A stretch of DNA of 23,355 nucleotides from the IMG/VR virus record IMGVR_UViG_3300035162_003017, positions 1-23,355 of that record; one strand, 5' to 3'. The first letter of the stretch is position 1. The number at the start of each line of letters is the position of its first letter. This DNA is from a virus. The notes under the pieces are model-generated. The model saw only the letters and a list, made by a program, of their open reading frames with translations, was not told the origin of the DNA and did no database searches. The position numbers and the translations under genes were made by a program. Positions 6,701-12,752 of this stretch are shown here, piece after piece.

Positions 6701-9481
6701 TTGACTCTTTAGATTATAGTTTTGCTCGTAATTAGCGTATATTACTCTGTTACCACTAATACTCTGCGCTAGAGCTTTTTTAGGAACGTTATCCCACGGT
6801 CTTAAGAGTTGGTTAGAGGGAATTATTCCTTTTATCGTTTCTGATTTTATTAAATACTCGTTAGAGTACCAGGGTAGTTTATTATTTTGGCTTGTAAGTA
6901 CGTCTACAGGGCTAATAGTCTGGACAAGGTATATGTTTGGTGAGCTATCTTCCTTATATAATATATCCACTTCAACTATATCCTTGCCCAATGGAGAACC
7001 CCACGTTGTGCTGTAAAAGCCTTTGACTTTTATGGATCTAACGTTGTTGAGCATTCCGGTGTTCCACCCTTTTTTAGGTTCATAATCAAATCCAGAAGGC
7101 AAGAATGCCACTTCAGACCACGGCGCAAAAGTTGAGTATTCCCCGTCCTCATATTTATATCTATAAGAAAACCTAGGAAACTTGTCCTCAAATATAACTG
7201 GTTGAGTATCTTCTAGGTCGACAATATAATACAAAGGATCGTTTGGTAAAGATGGATCCGGCGATCCCGGGGTTCCATTAATTCCTACCACTTGTATCTC
7301 TACTTGGACGAAACTCGCTACTGTATTTTCAAAGCTATTTAAAGGGGACTCTGTTATCAAACCCCTTATAGTCCAATTTACCAAGGGAACATTATCTGCG
7401 ATACCATTGCTAAATTCTTTTAGCAATAAATAACCCCCTTCTTCCCATGCAAAATCAAGATTTAGGTTAGCACCGAGGTGGTCTTCTTCTATGAAAAAAC
7501 TAACCGTATCTCCAATTGCCAACGCACTAAAGTCTAAACTAACAGCGTTATTGGAGGAGTTTATTATTGACGTGATGTTTGAGCTGGTACCCACTTGTGT
7601 GCGACCTGCATAACTTAGCGAAGGGTCTCTACCATTGCTAAGCTCTAGGTTTAAGGCATTTTTTGGTGCTTTTCTTATAACTGTAATGTGCTCTTCTCTA
7701 ATGGGGTTGTAATCGTTTGTTAAATCATACCCCGCACCTTGATTAACAATAGCGGTGTGTATCTCGCCACCCACGTCCGTACCCTGCGCGCTTCTAGTGA
7801 TATTTATTTTCTTAGGTTCAGTAAAATTATCTGTCCAAAGTAACACGTCATCAATGATATCAATACCAGTGATCAACTTATCGTGCTCAAAATTTAGCGC
7901 TCTTTCTGACTCAAAGCAGACAGTGTCCACGCCATTCATATTAACTATCTCATTTAATATAATACCCTCTATATCGTTCCCTATAATATTAAAAGTTACA
8001 GGTTTCCCGGTTGTATCTGGGATTATCACCCCTGGTGCTAGCCCTAAACCAGTGTCACAATCGATTATTGCAAATTCCGAATCGTAGATCCCGGCCGCTA
8101 TATCAAGATTAGCGGCATCGATAACAGATGCTGGGTCAATACATGAGTTAGGAGGAAAATTATACCCAGACCCTATATTGTTATCAACCTGCAATTGAAC
8201 CCCAGCAATCAAGGTCCCACTCGCGTCATAAAGCGAATTATAAATCTCATCCAACCATCCCACCGAAGCAGCCGCAACATTTATGTTGTTGTTTGTTACA
8301 GACGTGTATGCTGTCGTGGTAATTGGAACAATTGTAGCCTCTAACTCGTAAAATGGAAAAGCATCTCTTAATTGTGTCCCCGTAGCAATTAAAGCTGCTT
8401 TCTGCCATATACCAGAGTTATAATTGTTACATCCGAATGTGGCACCAAGGGAATCACTCCAGCAGCTATTGACTCTATTCGGAAAACCATCTGGGCCAAG
8501 TATATCTCCAACTGTTATTATCCAAGCTTGTATGGGTTGAAAGTTAAAAGGGTGAATAACTTGGCCTAAGAAGATGTCATTAACCGTTATGCTAGGAAAA
8601 CCATTTAATACATTCGCACCCACGTTGAGAGCGTGGTAAGGTGGAGCACCAATATTTTGAATCGTACTACCTATTGTTATATTGTGTTGAGCGGGTAGGT
8701 CCGATACAGGTATCCAAAATTGAGACGATCCTTCTGGAGGTAAATTTGCTTGTGATATTGGCGCGCCTGTTGTATCCACCGTAGAATCATAATGGATGTT
8801 AGTATAATCTTGCGTGGTGTCATTCCAAAAACCCCTAATGTGCATGGTGGTATTGTCTGCGTCTGAGATGACAATTTGTGGTGGAGTAAAGGGGGTGCCA
8901 GTAAAATTGAAATTATTATAGTAATTAACTGCCAGTGTGGTTATGTTGCCAATACCAATCACTGGTGTAGGTCCGAATAAATTAATGTTGTTACCGTAGC
9001 CAGTAGCTGTCATACCCGCCGTCACCTGTGCGTACAAGCTACTATCTATTACTATGGAGTTTGTTAAATTACTACCTGCTGAAATTCCAACACAAAACGA
9101 GTAGCTATCAACAAAGATAGGATCGCAAAGCTGTGAAGAAACATCAAGGCGTACTATTAAGTCTTTTAGACTAACTGTTTCATTAACCGCTAGTTGTTGT
9201 CCGCCTACGTCTACGGGTCCAGATACAAGCCAATATAAAGAATCATTTTTTTCATCTGCAACAGAACCCACCACGTGCGAACCATCTTGTATGTAGTTGC
9301 CAGTGTTATTAATACACCCGTTTGTGTTTCCTAATATATTTTGAATAGTACCAACATCAGATCCCTCTGAGGTTGAAACCTGTATGTTCATCGCATCTCT
9401 ATACTCTCCGTTGGGAACAAGTCTTTCGTCCACGTCCTTGTTCATCTTACCGCCGGTAAACTGGTGTTTAATTTCTGGCAT
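791..9481 (-). CDS. Giant tail muzzle/stabilisation-type protein with C-terminal adhesin-like repeats and lectin-like domain, 2,896 aa
   Basis: This is one uninterrupted frame. The N-terminus (about 8-50) carries 'FTGGKMNKDVDERLVPNGEY' followed by an 'STSEGSDVGTIQNILGN' block. I recall this from P22 gp10-like stabilisation/muzzle proteins of crAss-like and marine Bacteroidetes phages. Later blocks typical of that body include 'DDVLLWTDNFTEPKKINITR' (~540-560), a 'SYRYKYEDGEYSTFAPWSEV' segment (~770-790), 'LRDYKLGVVFTDEHG' (~956-970), 'SIQKLHSRSTADGDLIVL' (~2052-2070), 'AYFTDRVRGAVVRLSKDG' (~2124-2141) and 'EGKWFNYIKG' (~2332-2341). An Ala/Pro hinge leads to thirteen Cys repeats (2390-2724) and a ~170-residue domain with 'HQGGIIYYL', 'YSDWYLPS' and 'HWTSTE'. 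It follows the connector genes with only 3 bp between. The protein would form the distal tail opening and display a binding module. Gene certain; muzzle role probable; receptor binding inferred. Confidence 0.85.
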   Translation of the reverse strand: MPEIKHQFTGGKMNKDVDERLVPNGEYRDAMNIQVSTSEGSDVGTIQNILGNTNGCINNTGNYIQDGSHVVGSVADEKNDSLYWLVSGPVDVGGQQLAVNETVSLKDLIVRLDVSSQLCDPIFVDSYSFCVGISAGSNLTNSIVIDSSLYAQVTAGMTATGYGNNINLFGPTPVIGIGNITTLAVNYYNNFNFTGTPFTPPQIVISDADNTTMHIRGFWNDTTQDYTNIHYDSTVDTTGAPISQANLPPEGSSQFWIPVSDLPAQHNITIGSTIQNIGAPPYHALNVGANVLNGFPSITVNDIFLGQVIHPFNFQPIQAWIITVGDILGPDGFPNRVNSCWSDSLGATFGCNNYNSGIWQKAALIATGTQLRDAFPFYELEATIVPITTTAYTSVTNNNINVAAASVGWLDEIYNSLYDASGTLIAGVQLQVDNNIGSGYNFPPNSCIDPASVIDAANLDIAAGIYDSEFAIIDCDTGLGLAPGVIIPDTTGKPVTFNIIGNDIEGIILNEIVNMNGVDTVCFESERALNFEHDKLITGIDIIDDVLLWTDNFTEPKKINITRSAQGTDVGGEIHTAIVNQGAGYDLTNDYNPIREEHITVIRKAPKNALNLELSNGRDPSLSYAGRTQVGTSSNITSIINSSNNAVSLDFSALAIGDTVSFFIEEDHLGANLNLDFAWEEGGYLLLKEFSNGIADNVPLVNWTIRGLITESPLNSFENTVASFVQVEIQVVGINGTPGSPDPSLPNDPLYYIVDLEDTQPVIFEDKFPRFSYRYKYEDGEYSTFAPWSEVAFLPSGFDYEPKKGWNTGMLNNVRSIKVKGFYSTTWGSPLGKDIVEVDILYKEDSSPNIYLVQTISPVDVLTSQNNKLPWYSNEYLIKSETIKGIIPSNQLLRPWDNVPKKALAQSISGNRVIYANYEQNYNLKSQGQSYRPDFSNSLINWAPPTSASPRKSIKSLRDYKLGVVFTDEHGRETPVLIGESGGFRVEKQNSINANRLKVKLKGQTPLEMTYYKFYVKETSNEYYNLAMDRWYKAEDGNLWLAFPSSDRNKMDLETSLYFKRGVEGDENVIENSTKYKVLAIENEAPEFIKTRRIRIGAVAHYEGSAEVFGDFSAAPHVKSASFTMDYEGGGFYGTSLSKIEDIKEDIYIQFVSSVDYSDQYKISEITSDFDVNNAPAATNPGNYHVTLDTAFKGDINFIFDNAASPTKIVDDIKIVFTKAVVENKPKFDGRFFAKIENDGKIQTQITDDAVGVNYIDVAHKTVYALEDDDKLRTVSQSALYESPDNASPALNYITLDYTTDPLVPVDLARNPGGLNFNHLAARETYFFDATSWKSYSPSNANAPSVAFNHLHSYRSQGSNTLKDMGVWFIDRSTKKYEVIQGDNEFKWLDQNGMNDMFSPQCQDAAACGYTGVAGEIGNGITHDVANDNSFIELGFGGFGDPYAEADWKANIDCGDHQYTESSLDNFYGVGMGNTRWNDAATTKFVDGLSAGFSFRWKKDPTETIYKVEGQTSYQRNLRFGRLDEGLDCYFADKIRQTKLLIGAPSSYTKTFGFKVTPSMDGWDPSAPVGTYSGQAGMMNGLKLGAGMYTTRPIAIAVSSGDVVITLDDVTSIQVGMSVGINTNIPLDSKVTSVDLQNNKITIEPAATGGISAGQPFRSAFQIRVVEEHMFGLAGNTAQPRENYIVVDNITTKCSNGNTLKPLYSLHEGMKLHAYNIDSSVDIAHDVIIKEIRPHVSGWKLTLAGYQNPMNTTFAAGNLSVDFVIGEGLEFYQVSMNGASNFTEDNTDARQVNGPLSDNGVNPLGKIGAVGYDMVFMEPVDEYSDGGNLPENPFVWETEPKKNNDLDIYYEISENNPTELNTQTIKAAIPQDSTVVGVSGNGGTWNNVYVTSNSSASGQEIRVSEFFWVGPGLAPDGTTPVVVGDVLMITKPNGIQFSVKVAGWTPNLITPTIAKNLILSPSLSNAEYNLNWHNCYSFGNGVESNRIKDTFNSPFISNGVKVSTTLSGGYKKERRKTGLIYSGIYNSTSGVNNLNQFIQAEKITKDVNPVYGSIQKLHSRSTADGDLIVLCEDRILKILANKDALYNADGNPQLIASNNVLGQAVPFSGNFGISKNPESFASESYRAYFTDRVRGAVVRLSKDGLTAISNYGMKDWFKDNLKLNSILTGSHDDKKSEYNITLKQVVDANHFPSGLTVSFKEDVKGWVSFKSFVPDNAISCANEYYTFKGATPWLHHVEEFDVLGKEIGRNTFYNIPKNSSFNVILNDAPGSAKSFNTINYEGSQSKVNQFLIDPTTGLSDGEYYNLHDKKGWYVDHIFTNKEVGAVSEFIEKEGKWFNYIKGKEIQLAGQYLLPGETLNPKPLSNFDLSSLSIQGLGRITSAPAPAPINGCTDPTQFNYDANANTDDGSCIPFTYGCTNPSASNYDPLANTDDGSCYWLGCTDPTAIGYNPSATVDDGSCIAVVLGCTDSAAFNYNALANVDDNSCIAVLDGCTDSTAFNYDPNANTNDGSCIAVVNGCTNALYTEYDPLANTDDGSCITLIVNGCTDSTALNYDPSATTDDGSCTYPVYGCTTGSTYYPQVNSNYDSLATMDDGSCIACVYGCTSTASFDYDPLATCDLGSPCLTTYGCMDPTADNYNPSANISLGNCLYFGCIDPTAINYDATSNFDDGSCYYTNVNGCTNPSASNYDPLANFDDGSCIWFGCTDATATNYDATANFDDGSCLYPPLAIGDLHQGGIIYYLNGMGGGWIAALTNLANAEWGCHGTDIPGAQSTDGVQNTLDIIAGCNQTGIAARLADDYSVTDPTTGLTYSDWYLPSAGQASIMHNAIGLMATGGQVNTSGVSVLNIGNFTGNMLHWTSTEQTVYLARSVDPNTGVPVGLTKDIERPSRATRSF
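794..1300 (-). other. C-terminal DUF1566/Lcl-like (putative C-type-lectin fold) domain of the giant tail protein
   Basis: The last ~170 residues after the Cys repeats hold 'IGDLHQGGIIYYL', 'EWGCHGTDIPGA', 'QNTLDIIAGC', 'YSDWYLPSAGQ', 'NIGNFTGNMLHWTSTE' and 'LARSVDP', and end RPSRATRSF. This is the pattern of the DUF1566 (Lcl C-terminal) family as I remember it in Bacteroidetes surface proteins, where 'YSDWYLPS', 'WSSTE' and 'VRAVR.F' are the landmarks. The family has been linked to C-type-lectin folds and is used as a binding domain. At the tip of a virion protein a host-surface binding role is a reasonable inference. The ligand is unknown. Confidence 0.7.
1310..2314 (-). repeat. Thirteen-copy cysteine repeat array (GCTDP..NYDP.A..DDGSC) inside the giant tail gene
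   Basis: Thirteen in-frame units of 24-32 residues, mostly 24-27, run head to tail over 335 residues. The consensus is GCTDPTAxNYDPxAxxDDGSC followed by a 3-6 residue spacer. Copies 8-10 are irregular: copy 8 has an extra segment, and copies 9 and 10 lose the DDGS box but keep the cysteines. Each copy has a leading and a closing Cys, suggesting one disulfide per unit once outside the cell, and Asp/Asn-rich loops that could bind calcium. This motif is known to me from secreted Bacteroidetes proteins. Copies 2 (2165-2236) and 12 (1373-1444) are closest in DNA sequence. Confidence 0.92.
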
Positions 9482-9484
9482 GTA

Positions 9485-10843
9485 CTAGTGTTTTATTTGT
9501 TTTGATTTACCTCTTAAAATTTGAGTGAGTTCTTCTAATTTAAGGTTTGATAATCGTAGTTTTGCAGTTCTTATAGCGGCAAATCTTTGTTTCTTAAGTC
9601 TATTAACTTGGTATTCTGGGATATTGGCTTTTCCAGATAGGACGCCGTGGGACATCCACGCGTACATAGCTTCTTCCGCAAACTTGTGAACTTGCATTTC
9701 ACCGCTAGTACCAAGGCTATCGCTTATGTAGTCTAAGATTACAGTTTTACCAGCAATATTAGAGCTAAAATGTATTTTTCCCGAAACACAATCTATATAA
9801 AACGAACCATTGGCCTGTGCGTGTTGAGGGTCAAGTCCATACCTACTTCCATTCATTGGCCAGTAAGTATCGTCTTGGTAGTCATCTTGGTTTTCTGACG
9901 GTACTCCAGACTTGTAATTACTCCAAGCCGTAGAATCTGTTTTGTTAGAAACAAACCCAACTGTAGCGCCAGTCGGAATAACTTTTGAACAAGGATGAGA
10001 AAGTTCGACAGTTGTTAAACCAATCCCCACAACTTGAATAGCTCCTTGACCATTAGACACGTTATTGTCATTTACAAAACCACTAGAGTTTATAAACATA
10101 CCTACCTCTATACCCGCTGTACTAGTTAAGTTTAGAGCAGTGTCTGAGATAGCCGCTGCTGTAGTCGTGGTTGTTTCCACTAAAACTGCATTAGAAACTC
10201 TTAATTGATGCCCTAAGTTACTAAAACGCGATATAGACAACTGTTCGTTGGTTGTAGCTAGTGCGTTTTTAGCGGCCGTGCCTGATTTGTTTAGTAAAGT
10301 AATAGATGTTATACCACCTGTAGTTGTTATGTCATGTATATAACTGGCTGGTTTTAGATTTGGTCCGTCAACTCTCATACCGTGAACTAAAGTTCCGCTG
10401 TAATCTGCATCTAAAACAATTATGTTAGAGCCAAGCGTTAATATACCAACAGGTGTTATATCATACCCACCATCACTATGTTGGTGTGAGGACCCGGGGT
10501 TTGAAGTTTTACTCGTAGGATATAATAAGTGTTTTATTCCAGCGGAATCTACCCAAGAAACTTTAACGTAGTTTACGTAATCTTGTGGTAAAACCATTTG
10601 TAGTGACGCTGGAACAATAATCTCTTGCGCTTTGCACGATTTTAACGTATCAAATGATAGCTCGGCTAAACCTCTTTGCGCATGGAAAGCAACATCCACT
10701 CTACTAGCATTTCTTATTAACTTGTCTTCACCCACATATACAACCATAAACTGGTCTATAATATCTGCCAGCGAGGTGAATTGATAGTCACCGTGATTAT
10801 TTCCTTGGTAGTAAACTAGTTCAGTTTCATTTAATAATGCCAT
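9485..10843 (-). CDS. Tail connector/ring-type structural protein, 452 aa
   Basis: The N-terminus has 'DYQFTSLADIIDQFMVVYVG' followed by 'EDKLI', 'VDVAFHAQRGLAELSFDTLK' and 'VLPQDYVNYVKVSWVD' (~20-125). I recall this core in head-tail adaptor or ring proteins encoded between capsid and stabilisation genes of crAss-like and marine phages. The middle holds two beta-rich segments that resemble each other ('DADYSGTLVHGMRV...' at ~137-207 and 'LTSTAGIEVGMFIN...' at ~237-300). The C-terminus is helical and very basic (LKKQRFAAIRTAKLRLSN), which may contact DNA or the portal. It starts 4 bp after the 244-aa gene and ends 3 bp before the giant tail gene, so the three are probably co-translated. The neck-structure role is inferred from position and the N-terminal core; no enzymatic motif is visible. 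Confidence 0.75.
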   Translation of the reverse strand: MALLNETELVYYQGNNHGDYQFTSLADIIDQFMVVYVGEDKLIRNASRVDVAFHAQRGLAELSFDTLKSCKAQEIIVPASLQMVLPQDYVNYVKVSWVDSAGIKHLLYPTSKTSNPGSSHQHSDGGYDITPVGILTLGSNIIVLDADYSGTLVHGMRVDGPNLKPASYIHDITTTGGITSITLLNKSGTAAKNALATTNEQLSISRFSNLGHQLRVSNAVLVETTTTTAAAISDTALNLTSTAGIEVGMFINSSGFVNDNNVSNGQGAIQVVGIGLTTVELSHPCSKVIPTGATVGFVSNKTDSTAWSNYKSGVPSENQDDYQDDTYWPMNGSRYGLDPQHAQANGSFYIDCVSGKIHFSSNIAGKTVILDYISDSLGTSGEMQVHKFAEEAMYAWMSHGVLSGKANIPEYQVNRLKKQRFAAIRTAKLRLSNLKLEELTQILRGKSKQIKH

Positions 10844-10847
10844 TTAT

Positions 10848-11582
10848 TTATTGTTTTTCTTGTTGTTGCTTAGCGCTTTCTAGGGTTATCCCAGACTGCA
10901 CTAGCTGTGGTTTTTGCATCGAGATACCTGCGAATGTTAATATTCTATATACTAACTCCGATTCTTCAGCCGAATGTAGCTCAAAGTGAGTTGTTTTAGT
11001 GGGGGAACTATCGTAAAGCGCCGTGCCGCCAACCACAAAGTAACCCCAGGAAACCAGGTTGGGCAAGCGGTAATAATCAATCTCAATACCAATCGTGACA
11101 CCTGCCCCATTGTTAACTTTAAGTATTCCATCATGCGTCGTATGTATTGGTCGCGATACAGTGGGTCTAACCAACGGTCCCGAGGTAACAGTGTCCATAA
11201 ACCTATTAGTGTCCATATACTCCGAGTGATAACCACCTACGCTAACTCTAGACAACCTATATACTTTAGAAATCCCCGTTGTTGGATCAACGGGTAGAAC
11301 TTTACCGCCACCAGAAGTTGTATAGCCATTGACAGTAGCGGCAGGATCTATTGATATAAAAATATCTAGTTTTTGCCTAACAAGTGTGGTGGTGTCGTTA
11401 TTTAGACTATAAGAGGCGTCTCTCATTTCAAAATTATTTACATCATAGTGGTATTGCTCGTATATTTCTATCTGCGCTTGATTGGCGTACAAATTAAACT
11501 CTTGAGGTGTTATATAGCCTCTTTGCTCTTTATTTGCAAAAGCTAAAACTTTTTGGTACACCGTATTTATATTTACCGCCAT
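10848..11582 (-). CDS. Head-tail connector/ring-type structural protein, 244 aa
   Basis: The start reads MAVNINTVYQKVLAFANKEQ, continuing 'RGYITPQEFNLYANQAQIEI' with 'YEQYH'. This helical 'ITPQEFN.Y.NQAQ' opening is familiar from the first connector (ring) protein after the capsid genes in crAss-like and related phages. The middle is beta-rich ('VYRLSRVSVGGYHSEYMD', 'GVTIGIEIDYYRLPNLVSWG'). The C-terminus is helical: 'HFELHSAEESELVYRILTFA' followed by 'GISMQKPQLVQSG' and a Gln/Lys tail. It would sit on the portal ring and join it to the tail. It follows the 53-aa gene by 9 bp and precedes the 452-aa gene by 4 bp. The leader is A-rich, and I chose the first ATG because the conserved opening begins there. 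Connector role is inference. Confidence 0.75.
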   Translation of the reverse strand: MAVNINTVYQKVLAFANKEQRGYITPQEFNLYANQAQIEIYEQYHYDVNNFEMRDASYSLNNDTTTLVRQKLDIFISIDPAATVNGYTTSGGGKVLPVDPTTGISKVYRLSRVSVGGYHSEYMDTNRFMDTVTSGPLVRPTVSRPIHTTHDGILKVNNGAGVTIGIEIDYYRLPNLVSWGYFVVGGTALYDSSPTKTTHFELHSAEESELVYRILTFAGISMQKPQLVQSGITLESAKQQQEKQ

Positions 11583-11591
11583 AATTTCTTT

Positions 11592-11753
11592 TTATTTATT
11601 ATACGGAAACAATCTATTTAACGTATCTTTTCTTGCTCCGCAATTGCAATCTTTTTTAACAGCTTTACCTACTGTATCTACAACTTTCTTTATTCCAGTT
11701 GCTTTTGTGATCTTTTCTATAGTATCACCTAATCCTTTAGATTTTTCTTTCAT
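11592..11753 (-). CDS. Small conserved-type cysteine protein, 53 aa
   Basis: This short gene occupies most of the 228-bp gap between the 289-aa and 244-aa genes. The 53 residues begin MKEKSKGLGDTIEKITKATG, continue IKKVVDTVGKAVKK, and end DCNCGARKDTLNRLFPYNK followed by TAA. The first 34 residues look like an amphipathic, Lys-rich helix. The end has a CxC pair, a basic RK, and a hydrophobic tail. I recall small proteins of Bacteroidetes phages with the same 'TGIKKVV...C.C..RK..LN..FP' arrangement, so I take this as a real gene. Its role is unknown, and two cysteines alone would not make a complete zinc site unless it dimerises. It lies downstream of an 11-bp hairpin and 9 bp before the connector gene. 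Confidence 0.75.
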   Translation of the reverse strand: MKEKSKGLGDTIEKITKATGIKKVVDTVGKAVKKDCNCGARKDTLNRLFPYNK

Positions 11754-11772
11754 ATAATTAAATTTAGTAGTT

Positions 11773-11798
11773 TACGATCGCCCCGTAGAGCGACCGCA
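11773..11798 (-). terminator. Hairpin with UACG tetraloop after the 289-aa gene (weak terminator or mRNA-end element)
   Basis: Read on the minus strand, an 11-bp stem (three G-U wobbles) closes a C(UACG)G loop, a UNCG tetraloop of high stability. It starts 12 nt after the stop codon of the 289-aa gene. Only A/T-mixed sequence without a long U run follows, so it is either a weak intrinsic terminator or an RNA stability/processing hairpin. The rest of the 57-bp gap up to the 53-aa gene holds nothing else I can name. Confidence 0.6.
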
Positions 11799-11810
11799 TC
11801 TACAGTTAGA

Positions 11811-12680
11811 TTAATTTAATCTTTTTTCAATATTGGAGTAAATCTCCATTCCTTCGTCAGTTTTAAACCAAGCGGCTAAAGCTGAGTAAGGATGCTCATC
11901 AAAAGGAACGTTCATTAGTTTTCTATCGTTAGATCCCCATGAAAAAGTTCTTTGATCAGAGGATAATTTTAATATTCCCATTTCAGTTGCTTTAATACCA
12001 AAGTTTCTAAGTACAACGTTCTCATCATTTACTAACTCTAAGAACAAACCTGGGTTTCTCTTAGCATATAATAGTAAATCTCTTTTAAGTTCCTTAGAAC
12101 TCATCTCTGATACTTTAGAGCCTATCTCAACACGCATAATAGCTTCAGCCATGTCTATATCAATAGCTTGAGCGGCATTTAAAGCTTTGATTTCTCGCTC
12201 CAATATATCTATTTCATTGGTTGCTATTTCTACAGTATCTAGCTCTTCATAAACCTTGTTTCTGTGCGGGTGGTATAAAGATAAAAACTTTTGTAGTACC
12301 ACTTTGTTTTCTGGCACTGCTAAAACTCCGTTTCTAAAAATAATATGAGATAATCTTTGATCACCCTTCATTTCATCTACAAATGGAGTTCTTTGATTTT
12401 CACAATATTTTATTTCTCTTTCATAACCTAGTTCTTTGTCAAACCAGTATATGTTTGCAGACTTAATAGACTTACTCAAAGGAGTTCTGCTGTTTTTTAA
12501 AAGATATAGTCTATCTTTTATTTCCCAAGTATTTTTCTTTGGTTTTGAAGTTTCCATAACCGGTTTTTTTACTTTTGGTTCTGCAACTACAGTTTCTTCA
12601 AAAAATTCTGTAACCACTTCTTCCATTGTTTCGATTTGAGGTTCTACCTCAACTTTTTTTGTGTTAGCTTTTTTAGCCAT
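11811..12680 (-). CDS. Head-associated protein of unknown function, 289 aa
   Basis: The N-terminal ~50 residues are a charged, disordered-looking stretch of Lys, Glu and Val, with 'PQIETMEEVVTEFFEE' and several KKP/KPKK clusters. From about residue 53 the protein is folded: 'KDRLYLLKNSRTPLSKSIKS', 'IYWFDKELGYEREIKYCENQ', 'RLSHIIFRNGVLAVPENKVV', 'LQKFLSLYHPH', 'MAEAIMRVEIGSKVSEMSSK', 'ELKRDLLLYAKRNPGLFLEL', and the end 'YSALAAWFKTDEGMEIYSNI'. I recall homologous-looking proteins directly after the capsid gene in marine phage genomes, always without known function. It is the only gene here lying between two UNCG hairpins and it has its own 25-nt leader identical to that of the scaffold gene, so it is probably expressed as a separate unit. 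A head decoration, completion or scaffold-like role is possible but unproven. Confidence 0.75.
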   Translation of the reverse strand: MAKKANTKKVEVEPQIETMEEVVTEFFEETVVAEPKVKKPVMETSKPKKNTWEIKDRLYLLKNSRTPLSKSIKSANIYWFDKELGYEREIKYCENQRTPFVDEMKGDQRLSHIIFRNGVLAVPENKVVLQKFLSLYHPHRNKVYEELDTVEIATNEIDILEREIKALNAAQAIDIDMAEAIMRVEIGSKVSEMSSKELKRDLLLYAKRNPGLFLELVNDENVVLRNFGIKATEMGILKLSSDQRTFSWGSNDRKLMNVPFDEHPYSALAAWFKTDEGMEIYSNIEKRLN

Positions 12681-12705
12681 AATATAATATAATATAAATT
12701 AATAA
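12681..12705 (-). promoter_or_regulatory. A/T leader of the 289-aa gene, identical copy 1 of 25 nt
   Basis: Directly before the ATG at 12680 lies a 25-nt leader that on the minus strand ends in three TATAT/ATATT-type pentamers. The same 25 nt stand directly before the scaffold gene start (15408-15432). There is no Shine-Dalgarno match. It lies just after the capsid terminator, so it may carry a promoter as well as serve translation. Which of the two is not decided by the sequence. Confidence 0.5.
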
Positions 12706-12709
12706 AAAT

Positions 12710-12739
12710 AAAAGGCCGAGGCCGAAGCCCCGGTCTTTT
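12710..12739 (-). terminator. Strong intrinsic terminator after the major capsid gene
   Basis: On the minus strand a 13-bp stem (one A-C mismatch, one G-U wobble) closes a C(UUCG)G tetraloop. The stem is flanked by AAAA on the 5' side and TTTT plus a T-rich tract (TTTTATTTTTATT) on the 3' side. It begins 13 nt after the capsid stop codon. This is a textbook Rho-independent terminator and would set the end of the highly expressed capsid transcript before the 289-aa gene. Confidence 0.92.
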
Positions 12740-12752
12740 AAAATAATTGTGC

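Noticed and set aside
3561-8087. Plus-strand frames of 60-110 residues opposite the giant tail gene
   Set aside because: They are by-products of the codon usage of the minus-strand gene, lack leaders, and would be nested inside a continuous 2,896-codon frame.
791-9481. Frameshifted or chimeric assembly joining two genes in the giant frame
   Set aside because: The frame is continuous, shows muzzle-type landmarks along its body, and the Ala/Pro hinge before the repeats looks like a natural domain linker. An assembly join cannot be fully excluded without reads.
10952-11236. Minus-strand 94-residue frame inside the 244-aa connector gene
   Set aside because: It is a shifted frame of the connector gene, with a Leu/Thr/Arg-rich sequence and no leader.
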